The notes: generated by a model from the letters alone, not told the origin. A DNA stretch of 38,672 bases from Acidovorax sp. Root219 (GCF_001428665.1 NZ_LMIJ01000027.1:86373-125044), one strand, 5' to 3'. Shown: positions 1-9,412, counted from the first letter of the stretch. A program made the numbers and translations.

Positions 1-487
1 CTCCAGGCTGGCGGCAGTGGTGAAGGTCGACAGCGTTGCCGGGTCGTCCAGCAGGCACAGGTGATTGGCCTTGCGCACCAGCGCCACACGCGTCCAGACC
101 GGGGCCAACAAATGGCCGTATGGGAAGGCTTGGGTGTTGCCCCAGAACACCGCCAGTCCTGCCCCGGCCTCCGAGCGTTGCGGCTGGAACCAGAAGCTGC
201 GGCGGCTGGAGGCTCTCGTGTCCGAAGCAACACCCTCGCCATCGCATTGCCCATTGGGGTAATTCACAGTGCCCACGTTCACGTCAACCGACGACCAACC
301 CTCGCCCCGAATTGAAAGGCGCCAAAGGTCTCGCACGCCGCCACTGGCCGAGGCCTGGCACCGGTCCTGCTGCCATTCGCCGTCCGGCATCATGGCCAGC
401 GGCGCACACCGCACCGCCACCGTGTTCACCGCAGCAGCGGCCACCACGCCAGAACCATTGCGCACCACGCAACCCGAGCCAACGGGG
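1..487 (-). pseudogene. 3' part of IS-interrupted repeat-containing lipoprotein gene (continues past the window edge)
   Basis: An open minus-strand frame of about 162 codons runs from the IS boundary to base 1 without a stop, so the true C-terminus lies outside the window. It begins PVGSGCVVRNGSG and completes the second repeat unit started at 3112-3644. The first repeat of that gene has the matching PAGQQCTVGQGTG followed by NVRVDC, and here the equivalent is NTVAVRC. Beyond the repeat lies a domain with Trp and Cys residues (EWQQDRCQ, SFWFQPQ, FWGNTQAF, KANHLCLLDDP) that I do not recognise. It has no start codon or ribosome-binding site of its own and would only be translated after precise loss of the IS. 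The function of the intact protein is unknown; a surface-exposed lipoprotein is the likeliest reading. Confidence 0.75.
479..487. repeat. Left target-site duplication of the IS21-family element (CCAACGGGG)
   Basis: The 9 bases CCAACGGGG directly abut the left IS tip (TGTTGG...). The same 9 bases follow the right tip at 3112-3120. Removing the IS and one copy restores a continuous lipoprotein reading frame, which confirms the boundary. IS21 elements are usually quoted with duplications of about 4-8 bp, so 8 bp plus one shared base is an alternative parse. Confidence 0.9.
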
Positions 488-492
488 TGTTG

Positions 493-548
493 GTGCCGAT
501 CCAATCTTGACCAGCTAAACCGCAAAGTGCCAATCCAATATTGACCAG
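493..548 (+). repeat. Left-end multiple repeats of the IS (L1 493-514, L2 527-548)
   Basis: L1 reads GTGCCGATCCAATCTTGACC and L2 reads GTGCCAATCCAATATTGACC, differing at two positions and offset by 34 bases. They are the expected internal binding sites for the IstA transposase and lie within the promoter region of istA. Confidence 0.8.
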
Positions 549-599
549 GGTGTTCCACTGACCTGCTGAGAATTTCAGCAGGGATTCAAGGTGATCACC

Positions 600-2132
600 A
601 TGGACATGATTGGCAAGGTCAGGCGCATGAGGCTGCGCGACAAACTCTCTCTCAGCGAGATCGCAAAGCGCACGGGCCTGTCGCGCAACACGGTCAAGAA
701 GTGGCTCAAGGCGCCGAGCGATGTTGTGCCGAAGTACGAGCGGGTGAAGCTCGATGGCAAGCTCACGGCGTTCGAGCCGGCCCTGCACCAGGCGCTCACG
801 ACCGACAGCCATCGTCCCAAGCAGGGACGGCGCAGCGGCCGAGCCTTGTTTGCTCAGATACAGGCCCAGGGATACCGCGGCGGGTACAGCGCCGTCACCG
901 ACTACATCCGTCGCTGGCGGGTAGAGTCGGCAGCCAGTCCGGCCAAGGCGTTCGTTCCGATGAGCTTCGAGCTGGGTGAGGCCTTCCAGTTCGACTGGAG
1001 CGTCGAAGCCATGGTCGTCGGCGGCGTGTTCTACAACGTGCAAGTGGCGCACCTGAAGCTGTGCGCCAGCCGGGCCTTCTGGCTGGTGGCCTATCCCAGC
1101 CAGGGCCACGAGATGCTGTTCGATGCCCACACTCGCTCGTTCCAGGCCCTGGGCGGCGTCACCCGGCGCGGCATCTACGACAACATGCGCACTGCCGTGG
1201 ACAAGGTGCAACGCGGCAAGCAGCGCACGGTCAACGGGCGCTTCGCAGCCATGTGCAGTCACTACCTGTTCGACCCCGACTTCTGCAACGTCGCCTCCGG
1301 CTGGGAGAAGGGGGTGGTGGAAAAGAACGTGCAGGACAGCCGCAGGCGCATCTGGATCGAAGCCGCGACCCGTCGCTTCGGCTCGTTCATCGAACTCAAT
1401 GCCTGGCTGAGCGAGCGGTGTCGTTCGGTGTGGAGCGACACCACGCATCCGATCCACCGACAGTTCACCGTGGCCGAGATGTGGGAGTTGGAGAAGCCTC
1501 ACCTCATGTCCATGCCGGCCCCCTTCAACGGCTACGTCGAGCGGCTGGCCCGGGTCAGCAGCACCTGCCTGGTGGCCGCCGCGCGCAACCGTTACTCCGT
1601 GCCGTGCGAGTGGGCCGGCCACATCGTCAGCACCCGCGTCTATCCCGAACGAATCGATGTGGCGGCCGCGGACGCCGTCGTCGCGAGTCACGCCCGGCTG
1701 CCGGGCAGCGGCCAGACCAGCTACGACTGGCAGCACTACATCGAGTTGGTGCAGCGCAAGCCGGGCGCATTGCGCAACGGCACGCCGTTCCTGGACCTGC
1801 CGGCGCCGTTGCTGCGCTTGCGCCAGTCGCTGCTCAGGCACCCTGGAGGAGACCGGGTCATGGCACAGGTGCTGGCCGTGGTGCCGCAGGCTGGGCTGGA
1901 TGCGGTGCTGGTGGCCGTCGAGTTGGTGCTCGAAGGCATGGCTCCCAGCGGCAGCATCAGCGTGGAGCACGTGCGCAACGTGCTGGCCCGCTTGAACAAC
2001 CCGGCCACACCGGCACAGGCGCAGACGTCCTTGCGCCTCACCCAGGCGCCCAAGGCCGACACCGCGCGTTATGACCGGCTGCGCCCCACCCACCAAGATC
2101 ATCTGGACGGACAGGAGGTCGGCCATGCGTGA
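600..2132 (+). CDS. istA: IS21-family transposase IstA
   Basis: This is the DDE transposase of the insertion sequence, catalysing strand cleavage and joining together with IstB. The 510-aa product starts with an HTH segment ([20 protein letters not shown], about residues 15-35) of the kind IS21 transposases use to bind their terminal repeats. An rve-type catalytic core follows, with candidate acidic residues in FQFDWS, in IYDNMRTAV and in [15 protein letters not shown]. The C-terminal part resembles the Mu-transposase C domain. An in-frame GTG lies at 591 and another ATG at 606; I prefer the ATG at 600 because AAGG sits 8 bases upstream. The 3' end overlaps istB by 8 bases, implying coupled translation. 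Length is normal for the family and no lesion is visible. Confidence 0.93.
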   Translation: MDMIGKVRRMRLRDKLSLSEIAKRTGLSRNTVKKWLKAPSDVVPKYERVKLDGKLTAFEPALHQALTTDSHRPKQGRRSGRALFAQIQAQGYRGGYSAVTDYIRRWRVESAASPAKAFVPMSFELGEAFQFDWSVEAMVVGGVFYNVQVAHLKLCASRAFWLVAYPSQGHEMLFDAHTRSFQALGGVTRRGIYDNMRTAVDKVQRGKQRTVNGRFAAMCSHYLFDPDFCNVASGWEKGVVEKNVQDSRRRIWIEAATRRFGSFIELNAWLSERCRSVWSDTTHPIHRQFTVAEMWELEKPHLMSMPAPFNGYVERLARVSSTCLVAAARNRYSVPCEWAGHIVSTRVYPERIDVAAADAVVASHARLPGSGQTSYDWQHYIELVQRKPGALRNGTPFLDLPAPLLRLRQSLLRHPGGDRVMAQVLAVVPQAGLDAVLVAVELVLEGMAPSGSISVEHVRNVLARLNNPATPAQAQTSLRLTQAPKADTARYDRLRPTHQDHLDGQEVGHA

Positions 2133-3021
2133 GACCTCCATCAATGTACAGGCCCAACTGAAGGCGCTGCGGCTCAACGGCATGGCCACGGCCTGGGCCG
2201 ACCTGACGGAGCAAGGCGGCGATACGACCCTGGCCGCATCACGATGGCTGGTGGAGCACCTGCTGCAGGCTGAAGATGCTGATCGGGCGATGCGCTCCAT
2301 CGCCCACCAGATGAAGGCGGCACGCTTCCCGATGCACCGCGACCTGGCTGGGTTCGACTTCACCGTCGCGCAGGTCGACCGCGCGTTGATCCAGAAACTG
2401 GCGGACCTCTCGTTCACGCAGGATGCGCAGAACGTGGTGCTGGTCGGCGGCCCTGGCACTGGCAAGACCCACTTGGCCACGGCGCTGGGAATTGCCGGGC
2501 TCACTCGGCACGCCAAGCGAGTGCGGTTCTACTCCACGGTCGATCTGGTCAATGCCCTGGAGCATGAGAAGAGTCAGGGCCGTGCCGGACGCATCGCCAT
2601 GAGTCTGGCGCGCATGGACCTGGTCGTGCTCGACGAGTTAGGTTACCTGCCCTTCAGCCAGGCCGGTGGTGCCTTGTTGTTCCACCTTCTGTCCAAGCTG
2701 TACGAGCACACCAGCGTGATGATCACCACCAACCTGACGTTCGCGGAGTGGTCCACGGTGTTCGGCGATGCCAAGATGACCACCGCGCTGCTGGACCGCC
2801 TGACCCATCACTGCCACATCATCGAGACCGGCAACGACTCCTACCGCTTCCGCCACAGCACGCACGAGGCCAAGGGGCGCATCAAGACCCGTGAGCAAAC
2901 CAGGAAGGCAGCAGCGGCCCAGTTGAGCGAGGACTCGCAGGAGGGGCCCTCACCTGACGGCTCGGGAATACCAACTACCAGTTCAAAAAAAGGAGGACCT
3001 ACCGAAGCATCCAACCTATAG
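2125..3021 (+). CDS. istB: IS21-family helper ATPase IstB
   Basis: This is the AAA+ ATPase that assists IstA in target capture and transposition; it is related to DnaC. The 298-aa product has a Walker A motif GGPGTGKTH (about residues 108-116), a Walker B segment [12 protein letters not shown], and the sensor region [11 protein letters not shown] typical of IstB. The start is fixed by a strong Shine-Dalgarno (ACAGGAGG) 9 bases upstream of the ATG, inside the end of istA. A longer in-frame start at 2071 lacks such a site. The C-terminus has a low-complexity tail ([14 protein letters not shown]...) after the usual [12 protein letters not shown] basic end. Confidence 0.93.
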   Translation: MRETSINVQAQLKALRLNGMATAWADLTEQGGDTTLAASRWLVEHLLQAEDADRAMRSIAHQMKAARFPMHRDLAGFDFTVAQVDRALIQKLADLSFTQDAQNVVLVGGPGTGKTHLATALGIAGLTRHAKRVRFYSTVDLVNALEHEKSQGRAGRIAMSLARMDLVVLDELGYLPFSQAGGALLFHLLSKLYEHTSVMITTNLTFAEWSTVFGDAKMTTALLDRLTHHCHIIETGNDSYRFRHSTHEAKGRIKTREQTRKAAAAQLSEDSQEGPSPDGSGIPTTSSKKGGPTEASNL

Positions 3022-3060
3022 TTATCCACAGCTGGCTTCTAATGGAACCAGCTCCAGCCC

Positions 3061-3111
3061 CTGGTCAATGTTCGACTGGCACTGCTGATCACGATTGCAC
3101 TGGCGCTAACA
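3061..3111 (-). repeat. Right-end multiple repeats of the IS (R2 3061-3082, R1 about 3088-3111)
   Basis: R2 (CTGGTCAATGTTCGACTGGC) is the inverted form of the left-end repeats. R1 (starting GATCACGATTGCACTGG and ending GCTAACA) matches the inverted left tip at 20 of 27 positions when the first flanking bases are included. Their arrangement mirrors L1/L2 and defines the right boundary. Confidence 0.75.
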
Positions 3112-3120
3112 CCAACGGGG
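3112..3120. repeat. Right target-site duplication of the IS21-family element (CCAACGGGG)
   Basis: Identical to bases 479-487. The join CGAG-CCAACGGGG-GCCAT restores ATG GCC CCC GTT GGC TCG on the minus strand. Confidence 0.9.
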
Positions 3121-3644
3121 GCCATCTTCACCGTCACCGAGTAGCTTGCACCGTTCGCCAGCGGCCTGGCGAAGGTGAACGCACCGTCGGCAGCAACGGC
3201 AAGGTCTTCACCGCCCGCCGTGGTGAGCACCACGGCTTGGCCACCGGGCACGCCGCTCACCGTGCCACCCAGCGTGAAGCCGGCGCCTGCGCTCACACAG
3301 TCGACCCGTACGTTTGTGGGCATTGCCGCCAAGGTGCCCGTGCCCTGCCCAACGGTGCATTGCTGGCCAGCGGGCTGGGTCTTGACGGCCACGGCATAGG
3401 GTGCACCAGGCGCCACCGCGTGCGCGAACGCAAATGCGCCGTTGGCGCTGAGTGCCAGGTCATCACTACCGTTGTTCTGCAAGACCAGGGACTTGCCCTG
3501 CTCCAGGCCGGACAGCACCCCAGTTACAGAACCCAAGCCGCCGGAGGGATCGTCTCCACCTCCCCCGCCGCATGCCGCGAGCACACAGGCCGACAGGGCG
3601 CACAGCGCGGTGAGAGAAAGACGTGCAGGGGCGTGCTGGATCAT
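3112..3644 (-). pseudogene. 5' part of IS-interrupted repeat-containing lipoprotein gene
   Basis: The ATG at 3644 opens MIQHAPARLSLTALCALSA followed by a clear lipobox (VLAAC) and a Gly-rich stretch, marking a secreted, lipid-anchored protein. Two tandem repeats follow, with the pattern SGLEQGKSLVLQNNGSDDLA...GAFAFAHA and SGVPGGQAVVLTTAGGEDLA...GAFTFARP. These are Ig-like beta repeats common in surface proteins of Burkholderiales and related bacteria. The second repeat is cut at MAPVG by the insertion sequence. Read-through into the IS adds an alien tail (VSASAIVISSASR...) and stops at 3039, so a truncated lipoprotein could still be made. The downstream part is at 1-487. An upstream in-frame start at 3722 is less likely because it would bury the signal peptide. 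Confidence 0.85.
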
Positions 3645-3726
3645 GGGAGGCAGAGTGAAATGGATGAAGCGTTGTCTATCTGGGTGGGTGAAGGGCGAAA
3701 CGGCGATACCGACCGCGTTCATTCAC

Positions 3727-4116
3727 TCAGCAACGGTTCGCCGCGCGCAGCAAGGCGTTGCACGACGCGGGAGCGGGAGCAGGAGCAGCGCCACCCCCAC
3801 CCTGCCCTGCCATGGCCGTGCAGATCGCATCCGACTGCGGAGTCTGGCCGAACGTCATCGCCTTCGTGAACTGCGAGGGCGAATACATGTAGCAGGAATA
3901 GCTGGCGCCCTCGCGCGTGCGAACGCGGTAGTTGATGCGGCCGTTGCTGCCTTCTTCCTTCTGCTGGTCGCTGATGGTGAAGGTGCCGACTTCGCGGCCA
4001 ATGGCTTGCGACGTGCGCTGCTCGATGCCTTGCTGCGTGACGGTAGTGCCGCAGCCGCACAGTACCAGGAGGGATGCGGCGCAAGCAGAGGAAATTCGCG
4101 GAAAGGTCACGGGCAT
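3727..4116 (-). CDS. Small putative outer-membrane lipoprotein
   Basis: The 129-aa product starts MPVTFPRISSACAASLLVLC and has a plausible lipobox LCGC near residue 20, so it should be exported and lipidated. The mature part (TTVTQQGIEQRTSQAIGREV, then a segment with SYSCYMYSPSQFTKAM and DAICTAM) has paired cysteines and a Gly/Ala/Pro-rich stretch before a Cys-containing C-terminus. I do not recognise the family. The start is the ATG directly before the signal peptide; the open frame extends upstream to 4362 but that part is not protein-like. It lies 82 bases upstream of, and in the same direction as, the interrupted lipoprotein gene and may be co-transcribed with it. Confidence 0.7.
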   Translation of the reverse strand: MPVTFPRISSACAASLLVLCGCGTTVTQQGIEQRTSQAIGREVGTFTISDQQKEEGSNGRINYRVRTREGASYSCYMYSPSQFTKAMTFGQTPQSDAICTAMAGQGGGGAAPAPAPASCNALLRAANRC

Positions 4117-4561
4117 GATGTGGGAGGTAGAGATGGAGAATGGGCAGTTGCATTGCGCACTGCCCTGCGCGAGCGAGAGCAACACGGTCCAGGCCATTGT
4201 GGAAGCGCATCGCGGGCTCGGGAACCCTACTGAGGTATGGTTGCGTCGGTGGTTAGCATCCGTGCTGGAGATGTGCAAGCGGCTGCTTGTGTGCCTTGGT
4301 CGAACCCGTGCTTCGAAAGCCAGTGCCCGATCGATACCTTGTCTGACGTGTGCCTCTGACACCTCGCCCGCTCACAGTCGTGCGCGAAGTTAAGGACACG
4401 CAAAAGAGCTTGCTGCTGCGCGAAATATCAGCCCATTTCTTCGGCCCGCGCGTGGCCGCACGATCGCGTGTGGGCTTGGCGCCTTCAAGCCGGAGGCCGA
4501 CGACGTGCGCGAAGCCCCTGGAGCGTGTTGGTGGCCGACCAACTGACCGCCGACGCTATCC
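4117..4561. other. Gene-free stretch at the left edge of the accessory island
   Basis: No convincing coding frame, RNA gene, integrase remnant or repeat matching the guaA 3' end is visible. It should hold the promoter of the small lipoprotein gene and the transcription end of the dprA-like gene, but I see no clear terminator hairpin with a T-tract. Base composition becomes less GC-rich rightwards from here, consistent with an island boundary nearby. Confidence 0.4.
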
Positions 4562-5950
4562 CTACTCGAAAAGGCGAGACCGCTTGACGCTGTAGCCCGA
4601 TGGCTTCGTCTGCTTCTCGATCATGCCTTCGTCGATAAGACGCTTCAACCACGCCTTCGCCTGAACGGTGGACACGTCTAGAGCAGCAGCAACCTCGGTG
4701 TCCTTCTTCGGTGACACCAACAACAGTTGGATCACGCCTCGGACAGTCGCGAACAGCGTATCCGCGGGTGTCGAGAGCGGTGTCACCATTGGGTCGGTTG
4801 CTTCGGAGGTGGCCTCAGGTGCCGGCGCGGCCGAGAGGATGGGCCCTGGCGTGAGTTCAATCCGTTCGTCGACGGGTGCACCGGCGGATGGCGGCACCCG
4901 CGCCGCCTCTATCGCTGGTGTTGTCTCGGGGAGCGAAGGCGCAACGCATGACGGACCGTCTTCGGAAGACAGTGCAAGGCCTGACTGCGGAGACGGCATC
5001 TGGGTGGGCGTAGCGGCCTCGAACACAGCTTCGAAAGCATCGATGTCTTGTGGGTTCGGCCAGATGAGCCCCCCCTTACTGCGCAGGGCGTCTAGTCCGG
5101 GAGACGAATCTCCCGGCGATCGAACGTACACGGGCACAAACGTGAGCTTTTCAAGCTGCTCGACGGCACCATTCCAGGTGCCGCCCTTGTTCAGATCGGA
5201 GCTGACAACCAGGGATGCATCGGAAAGCGCATAGATCAGCTTGTTACGCTGCATGGCGTTGCCGACGTTGAACCCTGCACTCGGGTCGTAGGGCGAAATC
5301 AGAACCAATTGACCATCGAGCAGCAGATTGCGGTGCTCGCGGTTCATAGTAGTCTTTTCGAGACTATCCGCGAGCACGCCACTGACCTTGCCGCCTGCTC
5401 CGAGCGCACCGCGCATGGCGGCCTGATCGATGCCCTTGGCGCCGCCCGATACGACCGTCCTCCCAGCCTGAGCCGCCAACCGACCCACCGCCATTGTGTA
5501 ATCGATCAACGCGTCGTCCACATGGCGAGAGCCGACCACGGCGAGACCGCCTGACTCCAGTAAGGCCATGTCTCCACAGCCATAGATTACCGCCGGGGCG
5601 TCTTCGCGCAGGCGCACTTTCAGGCGGCGGGGGTACACGGCATCCGCGCGGCTGACTACCCAAATAGCGCGCGCTTGCCAGCGTTCGACGACTTGGCTCA
5701 GAAGAAAGCCTCGCCCCAGGAGGCGCTGCAGTCGAGCCTCATCGATCACAGGTTGGCAGGCTCGCATGAGATCAGACGAATCGGGTGACACGAAATCCGC
5801 GGGCTGGCGTTGCATCTCCCGCAGGTGACGGGCAAGGCGCTTGTATTCGCCAGGCGACAACAGGTCCGAGGAAGATGGGCCGCGTCCAACAATCAGCGGT
5901 GCCGTGAGCAGCAGGATCGCCTGGGTGTTGGGGGAAAGGGCGGGCGTCAT
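4562..5950 (-). CDS. DprA/Smf-like DNA-processing protein, candidate partner or antitoxin of the helicase-PRTase
   Basis: The 462-aa product contains the Rossmann-like core of the DprA family: [15 protein letters not shown] (about residues 137-151), [19 protein letters not shown] (165-183) and [16 protein letters not shown] (234-249), matching the VGSR, SGxAxGID and N(R/K)LIxxLS signatures. In competence, DprA binds incoming ssDNA and loads RecA. An Ala/Pro-rich linker (about 310-400) leads to a C-terminal winged-helix-like segment ([20 protein letters not shown] onward), as in housekeeping DprA. The start ATG overlaps the stop of the upstream helicase-PRTase gene by 4 bases (ATGA), so the two are very likely translationally coupled. 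It is unlikely to be the chromosomal competence dprA, given the divergent motifs (SGGAKGID rather than SGLARGID) and the island context. In ShosTA a DprA homologue is the protective partner of a PRTase toxin; a similar role here is inference. Confidence 0.85.
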   Translation of the reverse strand: MTPALSPNTQAILLLTAPLIVGRGPSSSDLLSPGEYKRLARHLREMQRQPADFVSPDSSDLMRACQPVIDEARLQRLLGRGFLLSQVVERWQARAIWVVSRADAVYPRRLKVRLREDAPAVIYGCGDMALLESGGLAVVGSRHVDDALIDYTMAVGRLAAQAGRTVVSGGAKGIDQAAMRGALGAGGKVSGVLADSLEKTTMNREHRNLLLDGQLVLISPYDPSAGFNVGNAMQRNKLIYALSDASLVVSSDLNKGGTWNGAVEQLEKLTFVPVYVRSPGDSSPGLDALRSKGGLIWPNPQDIDAFEAVFEAATPTQMPSPQSGLALSSEDGPSCVAPSLPETTPAIEAARVPPSAGAPVDERIELTPGPILSAAPAPEATSEATDPMVTPLSTPADTLFATVRGVIQLLLVSPKKDTEVAAALDVSTVQAKAWLKRLIDEGMIEKQTKPSGYSVKRSRLFE

Positions 5951-8025
5951 TCGTCGTGTCCTGTTTGGGAGAGCGCCATGGGGTAGACCTCACCGCTACC
6001 GCTCTTGCGCAGTAGCCACGCGGCCACGGTCAACGTCCAGCGTGAGTCCACCATGTCATCGACAAGGATCACTGGCCCGGAGGGCACCTGCTGATCGTTG
6101 AGTGCCAGCGAGCCGTCAATGTTGCGTGCCTGCTGTGTGCTGTTTGCCATTGTTTTCTGTTCAGGCCTGTCGTCAGTTTTCTCGATGACCTTATGAAACG
6201 GCAAGCCCAGAGCTGCGGCCAAGCGATTCGCAAAGTTGAGGACGAGGTCGGGATGACGCAGCGAGGGCACACAGGTCACCCAGGTCGGGTTGGGCTGGGG
6301 GGACCATTCGCGAACCATCTTCGCGCACGCCCCAACTAGGTCGTCGGCAAACTTGCCATCGTGGTACTTGCCTCGCCGGACCAAGCCGCCCCACCCAGCG
6401 TCACCCCAGACGCAAAGGGCTTTGCCGGGCTGCGCTTGATGCCCAGACGCTATCAAGCCCTTGACGCCATACTGAGGCATGCCCCCATCAGGCCACTTCC
6501 TGCGGGGTTCGATGGGTAGGCTGGTTCGACGTAGGAATGCAATGGCTTCCCGAACCAGCGCCTCATCCACATCAGTTGGCAATGGAGGCAGCACAGGCCG
6601 AATGATGGTGCTGGGATTGCCGTCGAGCGCGTGGATCAAAAAGCCCATGTGATCACCAAATGGCAGATTGACATAGTCCTTCATTTGTTGATGCTCGTCA
6701 CGCCGCAAGGCGGTGAGTCGCTCGGCACGCGCCCAGAAGCCCTCGCTCAGTGTTGCGGCCGTAAGCTGCCACTTAGTGCCTTGTTTGGCGATGGGCGCTG
6801 GTGCCTCGAGGGAAAGCAGCGCAATCGTCTTGTCGACGCGGCCCTTACTCAGGTTGACACGACTAAGCAGTTCGGGGACGGACAGGCCGTTCTCTTCTTC
6901 CTCCAATGCGCCCAAGACTTCGGCGACTTCTTGCCGGGTCGGGAACGCGCTTCGGATGAACCAGTCGGTGATGTCCGACTCTTCTTGGCCGCTGAGCAGT
7001 ACGCCGTAGGCGGAGTCAAGTGCACGCCCTGCACGGCCCACTTGCTGGTAATAGGCGACAACCGAGCCCGGCATCTGGTAGTGGATGACGAAAGCAAGAT
7101 CGGGCTTGTCGTAGCCCATGCCTAGCGCCGTCGTCGCAACTAGTGCCTTGACCCTATTGTTGAGCAGCGCCTGTTCTAGCGCTTCCCGCCGGTCGCCTGT
7201 TTCGCCGGTGTAGGCCTCGACGTTGAAGCCGCGGGTCTTGAGCCAGTCGGCTACCTGGTTGGCGTCGCGCACAGTGAGCGTGTAGATGATGCCGTGGCCT
7301 TGCAGCACAGCCATTTGCTGCGCCAACCAAGCCAAGCGCTCGGCTTGGCTGGGCAAGCGGATCGTTTGCAGGGAAAGCGAGGTCCGATTCAAGTCGCCAC
7401 GCGAAACGTCCAGTTTCGGACCGAGCACAGCAGCAAGATCCTCCATCACGCGGTTGTTCGCTGTTGCCGTCGTAGCGAGGAGCCGCAGGTTGGGCGGCAG
7501 CGTCTTGACAATCCGCTCCAGCAGCCGGTAGTGAGGCCGGAAGTCGTGGCCCCAGTCGGAGATGCAGTGCGCCTCGTCAATGACCAGCATCGAAATCTGG
7601 GCGGCGATGCTTGCCAGAACCTGCGTGCGGAAGCGCTCGTTTGCCAGGCGCTCGGGTGAGATCAAGAGGATGTCGACTTCGCCCCGATTGAGCTTGGCCT
7701 CGACTTGGGTCCATTCGTCGACGTTATCGGAGTTGATTGTGACGGCGCGAACTCCCATGCGCTCTGCCGCAGCTACCTGGTTGCGCATCAACGCGAGCAA
7801 CGGGGAGATCAGCAGTGCGGGACCGCTGCCCCCTTCGCGCAGCAGCTTCGTCGCGATGAAATAGACGAAGCTCTTCCCCCACCCGGTCTTCTGAACGACG
7901 AGAAGGCGGCCTCGCCCGTCCACAATGTGCCCGATCGCGTTTTCTTGACCCTCACGGAACGTGGCGTTCGAACTGCCAGAGCCGATCCGGAGTAACTCCA
8001 GTGCGCGTTGCGGGTTGTAAGTCAT
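5947..8025 (-). CDS. RecQ-core helicase fused to a ComF-like phosphoribosyltransferase
   Basis: The 692-aa product opens with a superfamily-2 RecQ-type helicase: motif I QKTGWGKS (residues 45-52), DEAH at 150-153 followed by the RecQ aromatic loop [13 protein letters not shown], motif III LATTAT and motif [10 protein letters not shown] (327-334). The Cys-rich zinc domain that follows the helicase core in typical RecQ is absent. Residues about 365-445 look helical and could be a winged helix. The C-terminus (about 575-692) is a type I PRTase resembling Com[22 protein letters not shown], then [18 protein letters not shown], then a PRPP-loop-like [13 protein letters not shown] (653-665), where ComF proteins usually have a DDVxTTGxT pattern. 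The ATG at 8025 lies one base after the stop of the 61-aa ORF, without a strong Shine-Dalgarno, so coupling is likely. An in-frame upstream start at 8076 is less plausible. The end overlaps the dprA-like gene. Confidence 0.88.
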   Translation of the reverse strand: MTYNPQRALELLRIGSGSSNATFREGQENAIGHIVDGRGRLLVVQKTGWGKSFVYFIATKLLREGGSGPALLISPLLALMRNQVAAAERMGVRAVTINSDNVDEWTQVEAKLNRGEVDILLISPERLANERFRTQVLASIAAQISMLVIDEAHCISDWGHDFRPHYRLLERIVKTLPPNLRLLATTATANNRVMEDLAAVLGPKLDVSRGDLNRTSLSLQTIRLPSQAERLAWLAQQMAVLQGHGIIYTLTVRDANQVADWLKTRGFNVEAYTGETGDRREALEQALLNNRVKALVATTALGMGYDKPDLAFVIHYQMPGSVVAYYQQVGRAGRALDSAYGVLLSGQEESDITDWFIRSAFPTRQEVAEVLGALEEEENGLSVPELLSRVNLSKGRVDKTIALLSLEAPAPIAKQGTKWQLTAATLSEGFWARAERLTALRRDEHQQMKDYVNLPFGDHMGFLIHALDGNPSTIIRPVLPPLPTDVDEALVREAIAFLRRTSLPIEPRRKWPDGGMPQYGVKGLIASGHQAQPGKALCVWGDAGWGGLVRRGKYHDGKFADDLVGACAKMVREWSPQPNPTWVTCVPSLRHPDLVLNFANRLAAALGLPFHKVIEKTDDRPEQKTMANSTQQARNIDGSLALNDQQVPSGPVILVDDMVDSRWTLTVAAWLLRKSGSGEVYPMALSQTGHDE

Positions 8026-8026
8026 A

Positions 8027-8212
8027 TCAATGATTTTCAATCTTCTCGGCTGTCCAGACACACACTTGCCCCTCAAAGGTCAGCGACATTTTGCAGTCTC
8101 GAACCTTCAGCCACAACTCGCACAAGGCGTCTACCTTGAGGGCAACCTGTGACTCTAGAGAGGCTCCGTGACGCCGGCCAGAGGTTGGTTTGGAAGCGTC
8201 TAGGTTGTTCAA
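8027..8212 (-). CDS. Small ORF (61 aa) directly upstream of the helicase-PRTase gene
   Basis: A TTG-initiated frame encodes a hydrophilic peptide (ASLESQVALKVDALCELWLK... ending WTAEKIENH) with no family I recognise, no signal peptide and no membrane segment. Its stop is separated by one base from the ATG of the helicase gene. That spacing is typical of a coupled gene pair and is the main reason to list it. Against it, the start is TTG without a visible Shine-Dalgarno. Internal TTG codons are alternative starts. It may be a real small protein or merely a leader that sets helicase translation. Confidence 0.45.
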   Translation of the reverse strand: MNNLDASKPTSGRRHGASLESQVALKVDALCELWLKVRDCKMSLTFEGQVCVWTAEKIENH

Positions 8213-8305
8213 CTAAATTTTTTACTTTCGACACCACGCGCCTAACAGCGGTGGTGGCGCTGAAGCTGGCAAGCGGGACGCGGACGCAGCGCGACTCGGA
8301 TTCGC

Positions 8306-9412
8306 CTAAACCAGGCGCAAACTTGGAACGACTCTCGATGTTGGCTCCATCTCGGCAGTTCCCGCAATCACCGACAACTTGGTTAGTTGGAAGGTAAGCG
8401 CATTGATCTCATCAACGCTGAGACTCAGACTCTCCGCAATTTCACGGCGTCCCTGCTTGCGGCTATGCAGGATGTCAAGTACCTTAGTCAGCAACTGCGA
8501 AGTCTCTCTCTCCATCGGTTCCGGCTCGTTCGTGCGGTATCCGCTCTTGGCAATCTCGATACACAGGCTTCGGTAGTTCCACTCACTAACCAGCCCCAAA
8601 GAGTTGAACCGATAAGCCAGAGCAGCCAGCGATACCCCCCAATAGTGCTTTAGCTTCATCAGGTACTTAATGGTGTACACCGGCGGCTGGTTGGCCACCA
8701 CGCTTTCCTTCGGCATGAGAAACGCCGAGGCGAACGCATCAGCCTGCCGCTCCATCTCCGGTGCATGCGCCAAGCCGTGTTGCATTGTGTGGGTGTCTCT
8801 CACCAGGTGGCCCAGTTCGTGAGCAGCATCGAAGCGGCTGCGCTCAGCTGACTTGACAGTATTGAGGAAGATGAATGGCTTGCCTTCGTGCCAGGTACAG
8901 AAGGCGTCCACCTCACGCGTCTCCTCCGCCAGGGAAAAGACCCGAATACCTTTGGACTCCAGCAGATGGACCATATTGGGGATCGGGGCATTACCCAAGC
9001 CCCACAACCTACGCAGCGTCGCAGCAGCCTCCTCGGGAGCCAGATCGCCGAGGTCAGGCAGATCAGCCTGAGGCAGGCTGAAACGAACTTCAATCCATTG
9101 GTTGACCTTGAAGGCGATCGCGCCAGCAGCAAATGCGCACGCCTTCATAGCATCCGTCATTTTTGAGAGCTTACGGAAACTCACTGCATGCTCCCTGATC
9201 TCCGGCATATCTTCTTCAATGAAAAAAAACTGCTGAGGGAATTTCAGCAGTTTCGCGATACGGGCCAGAAGTTCAAGGTCAGGAGCAGATGCTCCAGTCT
9301 CGTAGTTTTGCAGGCTACGGCTGGTCACACCAAGCTCCTTGGCTAACTGCGCCTTGGTCAGGCGCCTTCTCACCCTGGCAAACGTGATCTGCTTGGGGTT
9401 GATTTCGGACAT
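8306..9412 (-). CDS. XRE-type HTH regulator fused to an ImmA/IrrE-family metallopeptidase
   Basis: The 368-aa product begins with a Cro/C1-type HTH (TKAQLAKELGVTSRSLQNYE, about residues 19-38). A zinc-peptidase domain follows with FDAAHELGHLV (HExxH at 198-202) and the downstream Glu in EMERQADAFASAFLMP (about 219-234) that supplies the third ligand in this family. A C-terminal helical segment (about 310-350) resembles another small HTH. Known relatives act as regulators of mobile elements or DNA-damage responses, where the peptidase (ImmA, IrrE) cleaves a repressor. The ATG at 9412 is 10 bases after the stop of the upstream gene; an in-frame TTG at 9418 is less likely. It probably regulates the operon through the palindrome at 10151-10165, which is inference. 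Confidence 0.88.
   Translation of the reverse strand: MSEINPKQITFARVRRRLTKAQLAKELGVTSRSLQNYETGASAPDLELLARIAKLLKFPQQFFFIEEDMPEIREHAVSFRKLSKMTDAMKACAFAAGAIAFKVNQWIEVRFSLPQADLPDLGDLAPEEAAATLRRLWGLGNAPIPNMVHLLESKGIRVFSLAEETREVDAFCTWHEGKPFIFLNTVKSAERSRFDAAHELGHLVRDTHTMQHGLAHAPEMERQADAFASAFLMPKESVVANQPPVYTIKYLMKLKHYWGVSLAALAYRFNSLGLVSEWNYRSLCIEIAKSGYRTNEPEPMERETSQLLTKVLDILHSRKQGRREIAESLSLSVDEINALTFQLTKLSVIAGTAEMEPTSRVVPSLRLV

Larger units (their letters stand above)
488..3111 (+). mobile_element. Complete IS21-family insertion sequence
   Basis: The 2624-bp element begins TGTTGGTGCC and ends GCGCTAACA. It carries the two-gene istA/istB arrangement diagnostic of the IS21 family. Each end holds two copies of a roughly 22-bp transposase-binding repeat, GTGCCRATCCAATMTTGACC on the left (493-514 and 527-548) and the inverted form on the right (3061-3082 and about 3088-3111), as is known for IS21 relatives. 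It is flanked by 9-bp direct repeats. Both genes are intact, so the element is probably still competent. It inserted into the minus-strand lipoprotein gene, with istAB running against that gene. Confidence 0.93.

Noticed and set aside
426..2516. 696-aa open frame on the minus strand across istA and istB
   Set aside because: It is antisense to two clear transposition genes and its translation has no domain; high GC content opens such frames.
4350..4595. 81-aa plus-strand frame at the island edge
   Set aside because: No ribosome-binding site or recognisable protein feature; it overlaps the end of the dprA-like gene on the other strand.
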